The notes under the pieces were generated by a model that did not search any database, had not been told where the DNA came from, and saw only the letters and a program-made list of their open reading frames with translations. Positions 58,559-64,000 of a stretch of 64,000 bases of DNA are shown here, piece after piece. This stretch comes from Streptomyces sp. NBS 14/10. Its GTDB lineage: Bacteria; Actinomycetota; Actinomycetes; Streptomycetales; Streptomycetaceae. The position numbers were made by a program, and so were the translations under genes. The stretch's first letter is position 1, and every line of letters starts with the position of its first letter. The stretch covers positions 1-64,000 of the forward strand of contig NZ_NCSM01000010.1 in NCBI RefSeq assembly GCF_002224125.1, in the 5' to 3' direction.

Positions 58559-60040
58559 GTGCGAAGGCAGTGGGCCATGAGCTCACCCCACCCGCCGAAA
58601 GTGGCCGGAATCGATCCTTCCCTCCCCGCCCCCACGCACACTTCCGACCCCGTCACGCCGCCCCACGCCCCCAACCCCGGCCCCAGCCCCGCCGCCGATC
58701 CCGCGGTCCAGGACCATCTGGCCGGGTGGCTCTCGGACCTGACCACCCTCCACGAACTCACCGAGCGACTCGCCCTTACGGGCACGCTGGACGACGCGCT
58801 GGACGAGCTCCTGCGCGCCGGAGCCTCGCTCGTCGGCGCCCGGCGCGGGCTGGTCGCGCTGGAACCGGCCGACGGGCTCGGCCCGGTCACCACCGTCGGC
58901 CTCGGCCTCGGGCGCGCCGACCTCGGCCATATCGAGACGATCCCGCGCGGCACCGCGTCCGCCGGCCACCTCCTGGACGGGCTGCCCGAGCCGGACGGCG
59001 AGCCGCAGCCCGGCATCGCCCACCCCGACATCCCGGGCGAGGCCGAACTCGACCCGCGCCACCGCGAAGTCGCCGCCCGCCTGGGCTACTCCGCGAGCTA
59101 CGCCGTGGCCCTGGACCCGCTCGCCGACCCCGGCACCGCCTCGAACAGTCACACGGGCGCCCCAGGCCCCCTCGGGCGGCTCGGCGCGGCCGCGTGGCTG
59201 TACGACGAACCGGCCGAGCCCGCGGAGCGCCAGCGCCACCTCGTGGGCCTGTACTGCCGCTACGCCGCCGCGCACCTCGCCCGGCTGGTCGAGCTCGCCC
59301 GCGCCCGCGCCACCGTCGCGACCATCCAGGAGGAGCTGCTGCCCACGCGGCTGCCCCGGATCCCCGGAGTCCGCCTCGCCGTACGCCACCGCGCCGCTCC
59401 CCGCGGGGGCGGCGACTGGTACGACGCGCTGCCGCTGCCCGACGGCGCGCTCGGCCTGTCCGTCGGCGGGGTGACCGGATCCGGCCCCAGCGCGGTCGCC
59501 GCGATGGGGCGGCTGCGGGCGTCCCTGCGCGCGTACGCCGTGATGGAGGGCGAGGATCCGGTGGCCGTGCTCTCCGACCTCGAACTGCTGCTGCGGCTGA
59601 CCGAACCCGCCCGCTCCGCGACCGCGCTCTTCGCCTACTACGAGCCTCTGCCGCGCAGGGTGGTGCTGGCCGGGGCCGGACACTGCCCGCCGCTGATCAC
59701 CGGCGAGCGGCGCACCGAGTTCGTGGAGACCGCCCTGTCCGCGCCGCTCGGCATGCTCTCCTGCTGGGAAGCGCCCAGCGTGGAGCTCGAACCGGGCCGC
59801 GGAGAAACGCTCCTCTTCTACAGCGACGGGCTGCTCCACCGCACCGGAGAGCCCATGGACCGGGCCTTCGCACGGCTGCACACGGCCGCCGCGAGCGCCC
59901 CCAGGGCCGTACGGAGCGACCCGGACGGCTTCGCGGACCATCTGCTGCGCACGGTCCTCCCCAGCGGCGGGACGGGCCAGGGCGCGGACGCGGACGACGG
60001 CACGGAGGACGTCGTCCTGCTCGTCGCCCGCTTCGACTGA
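58559..60040 (+). CDS. GAF-PP2C (SpoIIE-type) phosphatase-like protein
   Basis: GTG 58559 has GGAGG five bases upstream; ATG 58577 is an alternative. A Pro-rich N-terminus and a GAF-like domain (about 55-235, LHELTERLALTGTLDDALDELLRAGASLVG) precede the SpoIIE-type phosphatase domain. GGDWYDALPLPDG (about 284) keeps the first metal Asp. The second, normally in G-D-V-x-G-x-G, reads SVGGVTGSG with Gly for Asp. The C-terminal EDVVLLVARF keeps its Asp. The missing residue may weaken or abolish activity; if active it would act on an anti-anti-sigma factor. Confidence 0.82.
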   Translation: MRRQWAMSSPHPPKVAGIDPSLPAPTHTSDPVTPPHAPNPGPSPAADPAVQDHLAGWLSDLTTLHELTERLALTGTLDDALDELLRAGASLVGARRGLVALEPADGLGPVTTVGLGLGRADLGHIETIPRGTASAGHLLDGLPEPDGEPQPGIAHPDIPGEAELDPRHREVAARLGYSASYAVALDPLADPGTASNSHTGAPGPLGRLGAAAWLYDEPAEPAERQRHLVGLYCRYAAAHLARLVELARARATVATIQEELLPTRLPRIPGVRLAVRHRAAPRGGGDWYDALPLPDGALGLSVGGVTGSGPSAVAAMGRLRASLRAYAVMEGEDPVAVLSDLELLLRLTEPARSATALFAYYEPLPRRVVLAGAGHCPPLITGERRTEFVETALSAPLGMLSCWEAPSVELEPGRGETLLFYSDGLLHRTGEPMDRAFARLHTAAASAPRAVRSDPDGFADHLLRTVLPSGGTGQGADADDGTEDVVLLVARFD

Positions 60041-60183
60041 CCCCGCCGACCCGCCACCCATCAACCGACCCGCCACCAACCACCCGAAACCGGCCATAGC
60101 CCGCGATCACCTGTGCTTCATGCACATCCCGGCTGTCATACCCCCCACCTACCATGGACACGGTCCAGCTCGAGGAGGATGAC

Positions 60184-61668
60184 GTGACCGAGGAGCCCAC
60201 TTCCGAGGCCCTGGAGACCCCAGAGGCCGGGGAGCAGCCCATCAAGCAGCGGAAGAACAGCCTTTACACAGGCATTTCCGACGAGCTCACCGAAAACATG
60301 AGGTCAGGCTGGGACGACACCGAGCTGCGCGGCCTGGAGCCCATCGAGCAGGCGCCGCACACCGCCCGCCGCCGCGCCGAGCTCTCCGCGCGATTCCCCG
60401 GGGAGCGCCTGGTCATCCCCGCGGGCAATCTGCGCACCCGCTCCAACGACACCGAGTACGGGTTCCGCGCCGCCACGGAGTACGCGTATCTGACCGGCGA
60501 CCAGACCCACGACGGCGTCCTGGTCCTGGAGCCGGACGGCGCCGAGGGCCACACCGCGACCGTGTACCTGCTGCCCCGTTCCAACCGGGAGAACGGCGAG
60601 TTCTGGCTGGACGGCCAGGGCGAGCTGTGGGTCGGCCGCCGGCACAGCCTCGCCGAGGCCGAGCAGCTGCTGGGCCTGCCGGCCAAGGACGTGCGCGAGC
60701 TCGCCGACGCGCTGCGGGCCGCGACCGGCCCGGTGCGCATCGTGCGCGGCCATGACGCCGGTCTCGAAGCGGCGCTGACGGACAAGGTCACCGGCGAGCG
60801 CGACGCGGAGCTGCGGACGTTCCTCAGCGAGCAGCGCCTGGTCAAGGACGAGTTCGAGGTCGGCGAGCTGCAGGCGGCCGTCGACTCGACCGTGCGCGGC
60901 TTCGAGGACGTGGTCAAGGTCCTCGACAAGGCCGAGGCCACCTCCGAGCGCTATATCGAGGGCACGTTCTTCCTGCGCGCCCGCGTCGAGGGCAACCACG
61001 TCGGCTACGCCTCCATCTGCGCCGCCGGCCCGCACGCCACCACGCTCCACTGGGTGCGCAACGACGGCCCGGTCCGCTCCGGGGAGCTGCTGCTCCTGGA
61101 CGCGGGCGTGGAGACCCCCACGCTCTACACCGCCGATGTGACCCGCACGATCCCCATCAACGGCCGCTTCACCCCGCTGCAGCGCAAGATCTACGACGCG
61201 GTGTACGAGGCGCAGGAAGCGGGCATCGCCGCGGTCAAGCCGGGCGGGAAGTACCTCGACTTCCACGACGCCGCCCAGCGGGTCCTGGCCGCGAAGCTGG
61301 TCGAGTGGGGGCTGATCGAGGGCCCGGTCGAGCGCGTTCTGGAGCTGGGCCTGCAGCGCCGCTGGACGCTCCACGGCACCGGCCACATGCTCGGCATGGA
61401 CGTCCACGACTGCGCCACGGCCCGCCGGGAGGCGTACGCGGAGGGCACCCTGGAGCCCGGTATGTGCCTCACGGTCGAGCCCGGCCTGTACTTCCAGGCC
61501 GACGATCTGACCGTGCCCGAGGAGTACCGGGGCATCGGCGTCCGTATCGAGGACGACATTCTGGTCACGGAGGACGGCAGCCGAAACCTCTCGGCCGCCC
61601 TGCCGCGCACCTCGGATGACGTCGAGGCGTGGATGGCCGCGCTCCTTCAGGGCTCGCAGGGCTCGTAA
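60184..61668 (+). CDS. pepP: Xaa-Pro aminopeptidase (aminopeptidase P family)
   Basis: GTG 60184 has GAGGAG six bases upstream; ATG 60154 has no site. The creatinase/aminopeptidase fold has all five metal ligands: Asp in LLLDAGVE, Asp in TADVTRT, His in HGTGHMLGMDVHD, Glu in LTVEPGLY and Glu in RIEDDIL. It removes the N-terminal residue before proline using two metal ions. The length of 494 aa is typical of the Streptomyces PepP proteins. It is cytosolic. Confidence 0.92.
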   Translation: MTEEPTSEALETPEAGEQPIKQRKNSLYTGISDELTENMRSGWDDTELRGLEPIEQAPHTARRRAELSARFPGERLVIPAGNLRTRSNDTEYGFRAATEYAYLTGDQTHDGVLVLEPDGAEGHTATVYLLPRSNRENGEFWLDGQGELWVGRRHSLAEAEQLLGLPAKDVRELADALRAATGPVRIVRGHDAGLEAALTDKVTGERDAELRTFLSEQRLVKDEFEVGELQAAVDSTVRGFEDVVKVLDKAEATSERYIEGTFFLRARVEGNHVGYASICAAGPHATTLHWVRNDGPVRSGELLLLDAGVETPTLYTADVTRTIPINGRFTPLQRKIYDAVYEAQEAGIAAVKPGGKYLDFHDAAQRVLAAKLVEWGLIEGPVERVLELGLQRRWTLHGTGHMLGMDVHDCATARREAYAEGTLEPGMCLTVEPGLYFQADDLTVPEEYRGIGVRIEDDILVTEDGSRNLSAALPRTSDDVEAWMAALLQGSQGS

Positions 61669-61741
61669 GACGTCGGTCAGGGCTCGGGCAGCGGTCGGTC
61701 AGGGCTCGCGGGGCTGGTGACCAGCGGTATCGTCCGGTTCC

Positions 61742-63346
61742 ATGGCGGAATCCCGGGTCAATTCGGCAGACGGCCTCGGCAGTGACCTCCACCTGGAGCT
61801 GTCCGGTACGGGCAGCCGCCGGGCGGCCCTGATGGGGGCGCTGCGCGAGGCCATCCGCAGTGGCCGGCTCGCCCCCGGCACCCGGCTGCCGTCCTACCGC
61901 TCCCTCGCCGTCGACCTCGGCCTGGCCCGGAACACCGTGGCCGACGCCTACGCCGAGCTGGTCGCCGAGGGCTGGCTGACCGCCCGCCAGGGCTCCGGCA
62001 CCCGGGTCGCGCCCCGCGCCGCCCCGCCCCCGCCCCGGCGCGCCCGGGGACGAGGGCAGGGGCGGGGCCGCCCGGCCGTGGGTGTCGGCGTGCCGCCCGC
62101 CGCCGCGCCGACCGGAGGCGGGCCCGTACGGCGGGCCCGGAGAGCGCCCGCGCGTCCTCCCGAGCCCGTCCACAATCTGCTGCAGGGCCAGCCCGACGCC
62201 GCCTCCTTCCCCCGGGCCGCATGGCTGGCCTCCGGCCGCCGCGCCCTGACCGCCGCGCCCAACGAGGCCTTCGGCCCCGGCGACCCGCAGGGGCGCCCGG
62301 AGCTGCGCCGCGCGCTGGCCGAGTATCTGGCCCGTGTCCGCGGGGTGCGCACCGACGCCGACCGGATCGTCATCTGCTCCGGGTACGCCCACGCGCTGCG
62401 GCTGCTGGCCGGAACGCCGGCGCTGCGCGGCACGGCGGCCGTGGAGGCGTACGGCCTCGGCTTCCACCGCTCGCTGCTCACCGCAGCCGGGATCCGTACC
62501 GTGCCGCTGTCCCTGGACGCGGACGGCGCCCGCACCGAGGAGCTGGCCTCGCACCAGGGCGTACGGACCGTGCTGCTCACCCCCGCCCACCAGTTCCCCA
62601 CCGGCGGGCCGCTGCACCCGCGGCGCCGGGCGGCCGCCGTCGACTGGGCCCGGGCCTGCGGCGGGCTGGTCCTGGAGGACGACTACGACGGCGAGTTCCG
62701 CTACGACCGCAAGCCCGTGGGCGCCGTCCAGGGCCTGGACCCGGACCATGTGCTGTACGTCGGATCGGTCAGCAAGAGCCTGTCCCCGGCCCTGCGGCTG
62801 GGCTGGATGGTGCTGCCCGACCACCTCGTGGACGAGGTCCTGGCCGCCAAGGGGGAACGGGAGGCGTGGGCGAGCGCGCTCGACCAGCTGACTCTCGCCG
62901 ACTTCATCGAATCGGGCGGGTACGACCGGCACATCCGCCGGATGCGCCAGCGCTACCGCCGCCGCCGGGACCAGCTGGTCGCCATCCTCGCCGAACGCGC
63001 CCCGCACATCCGCGTCAGCGGTGTGGCGGCGGGGCTGCACGCGGTGCTCGAACTGCCGCCGGGCACCGAGCGGTCCGTCGTCCAGGCCGCCGCCTGGCAG
63101 GGCCTGGCCATCGAGGGCCTGGCCGACTACGCCCACCCGGACGCCGCCGGTCCGCCCCGCGAGGGCCTGGTCGTGGGCTACGCCACCCCGCCCGACCACT
63201 CCTTCACGGGCGCGCTGGACGCGCTGTGCCGTGGGCTCCCACCCGACCTCGGCGACTCCACCGCACCCACAACGACCGCACCCCCAACAAGCGCGCGGGA
63301 CGACGGGGCTGTCACACCCCCGTCAGCGAGTCCTCGCGCCACTTGA
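61742..63346 (+). CDS. MocR-type GntR regulator with aminotransferase domain
   Basis: The N-terminal GntR winged helix (ALMGALREAIRSGRLAPGTRLPSYRSLAVDLGLARNTVADAYAELVAEGWLTARQGSGT) is joined by an Arg/Pro/Gly-rich linker (about 95-145) to a fold-type I aminotransferase domain with the PLP Lys in GSVSKSLSPALRLG (about 345) and EDDYDGEFRY. MocR proteins use PLP or aminosugar/GABA-type ligands to control transcription. Its last 35 bases overlap the end of the convergent ATPase gene. Confidence 0.88.
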   Translation: MAESRVNSADGLGSDLHLELSGTGSRRAALMGALREAIRSGRLAPGTRLPSYRSLAVDLGLARNTVADAYAELVAEGWLTARQGSGTRVAPRAAPPPPRRARGRGQGRGRPAVGVGVPPAAAPTGGGPVRRARRAPARPPEPVHNLLQGQPDAASFPRAAWLASGRRALTAAPNEAFGPGDPQGRPELRRALAEYLARVRGVRTDADRIVICSGYAHALRLLAGTPALRGTAAVEAYGLGFHRSLLTAAGIRTVPLSLDADGARTEELASHQGVRTVLLTPAHQFPTGGPLHPRRRAAAVDWARACGGLVLEDDYDGEFRYDRKPVGAVQGLDPDHVLYVGSVSKSLSPALRLGWMVLPDHLVDEVLAAKGEREAWASALDQLTLADFIESGGYDRHIRRMRQRYRRRRDQLVAILAERAPHIRVSGVAAGLHAVLELPPGTERSVVQAAAWQGLAIEGLADYAHPDAAGPPREGLVVGYATPPDHSFTGALDALCRGLPPDLGDSTAPTTTAPPTSARDDGAVTPPSASPRAT

Positions 63347-63800
63347 GGATCTTGTCGAAGCTGACCACCACACCGCCGTGCCCCGGGCGGTCGCGGTAGC
63401 GGACCCGGTCGGTCAGCGCCTCGATCAAAAAGAGCCCTCGCCCATGCTCTGCCTGGGCGGGGGCCGGCTGTCTCGCGGGGGACCGGTCCTGGGGGGACTT
63501 GGCCCAGTCGCCCCGGTCGGGACGGGAGGGGCGGCGGGGAAATCCGGGACCGGAGTCGGTGACCTCGATGCGGCAGGTGTCGCCGTCGATATAGGCCGTG
63601 ACTCTGTAGTCCCCGCCCGCGCCGTCCGCGCCACCGCCGTGCTCGACCGCATTCGCGCAGGCCTCGGAGAGGGCGACCGACAAGTCGTAAGAGATTTCGG
63701 GATCGACCCCTGCTGTCTCCATGGTGCCGAGGAGCAGGCGCCGGGCGAGCGGGACGCTCGCCGACTCACGCGGCAGATGGAGTGACCACCAGATGCTCAT
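63312..63800 (-). CDS. RsbW-like ATP-binding regulator (162 aa)
   Basis: ATG 63800 begins MSIWWSLHLPRESASVPLARRLL, the family N-terminus. HATPase_c motifs are YDLSVALSEACANAVEHG (N-box), IEVTDSGPGFP and HGRGLFLIEALTDRV. It is full length and resembles anti-sigma kinases that bind sigma-F-type factors. The C-terminal end is convergent with, and overlaps, the MocR gene by 35 bases. No partner genes are visible before the window ends. Confidence 0.82.
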   Translation of the reverse strand: MSIWWSLHLPRESASVPLARRLLLGTMETAGVDPEISYDLSVALSEACANAVEHGGGADGAGGDYRVTAYIDGDTCRIEVTDSGPGFPRRPSRPDRGDWAKSPQDRSPARQPAPAQAEHGRGLFLIEALTDRVRYRDRPGHGGVVVSFDKILKWREDSLTGV

Positions 63801-64000
63801 ACTCCAGCCTCCCGGCCACGGCTCGACATACCGTTACGTATTGCCTGGGTCCATGGTCCGTAAGCGTCCGATTGACGTGACTCCGCTCATTCGGCGGAAG
63901 CGCGTATTCCGTATATCGGTGTATGGGGCTGTCCAGGTGTGCGTCGGTACGCCCCACCCGCCGTCGGGGAAACCCGGGCCCAGTGGGATGATGGCGCGGC
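63801..64000. other. Upstream region of the ATPase gene at window end
   Basis: A minus-strand frame at 63766-63957 overlaps the ATPase start and has no clear support. The moderately AT-rich DNA at 63825-63930 probably contains the ATPase promoter. Confidence 0.35.

Noticed and set aside
63766..63957. 63-codon minus-strand ORF at the window end
   Set aside because: It overlaps the ATPase start in another frame, has no ribosome binding site and no recognisable product.

Overview
The window looks like Streptomyces chromosomal DNA: very high GC with strong third-position GC bias, many GTG starts, AAGGAGG-type ribosome binding sites, and Streptomyces-typical families (subtilisin inhibitor, DUF5926, DUF2637, TraB/FtsK conjugation proteins, RsbW-like ATPases). 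Two complete integrative and conjugative elements of the actinomycete (AICE) type sit in tRNA genes about 20 kb apart. An ordinary chromosomal backbone lies between and after them.

Layout. 1-5062: accessory region with small unknown genes, a RibD-like deaminase coupled to an HTH/TPR regulator, an RsbW-like ATPase gene broken by a stop and a frameshift, and a small HTH gene. 5063-17060: AICE-1, bounded by a 103-bp repeat of the tRNA-Arg(ACG) 3' end. It encodes a membrane protein, a Nudix hydrolase (Pif-like), an HTH/TPR regulator, a GntR (KorSA-like) repressor with operators, a transfer operon (regulatory protein, small protein, TraB/FtsK, DUF2637 spread protein), then a rolling-circle-type Rep, Xis and Int. 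17366-36718: backbone with tRNA-Ser(GCT), an SSI-type inhibitor, a giant hybrid sensor protein, a divergent TetR/MFS pair, an acyl-CoA ligase, a sigma factor, a DUF1906-like secreted protein, and a five-gene operon matching the mycobacterial steroid side-chain (igr) operon. 36991-51918: AICE-2, bounded by a 66-bp repeat of the tRNA-Ser(TGA) 3' end. It carries an HTH-SUMF1 fusion, a class IV aminotransferase, a GntR repressor with three near-identical operators, a long transfer operon that includes a Pycsar-effector-like membrane protein, TraB, palindromic DNA, prim-pol and ATPase replication genes, a TGCGTCACC iteron array, Xis and Int. 51860-64000: backbone with tRNA-Ser(TGA), HtrA protease, GDPD, ATP-binding regulators, DUF5926, a prim-pol protein, a GAF-PP2C protein, Xaa-Pro aminopeptidase and a MocR regulator.

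How the parts work together. Each AICE pairs Int/Xis (integration and excision at a tRNA) with a replication module and a single TraB-type translocase that moves double-stranded DNA between mycelia, all held in check by a GntR repressor. The two elements use different replication strategies: HUH/RepSA-like in AICE-1, and prim-pol plus ATPase with iterons in AICE-2. The backbone operon 28838-33900 probably shortens steroid-type side chains attached to CoA.

All functional names come from recognising sequence motifs by eye. No database search was run.
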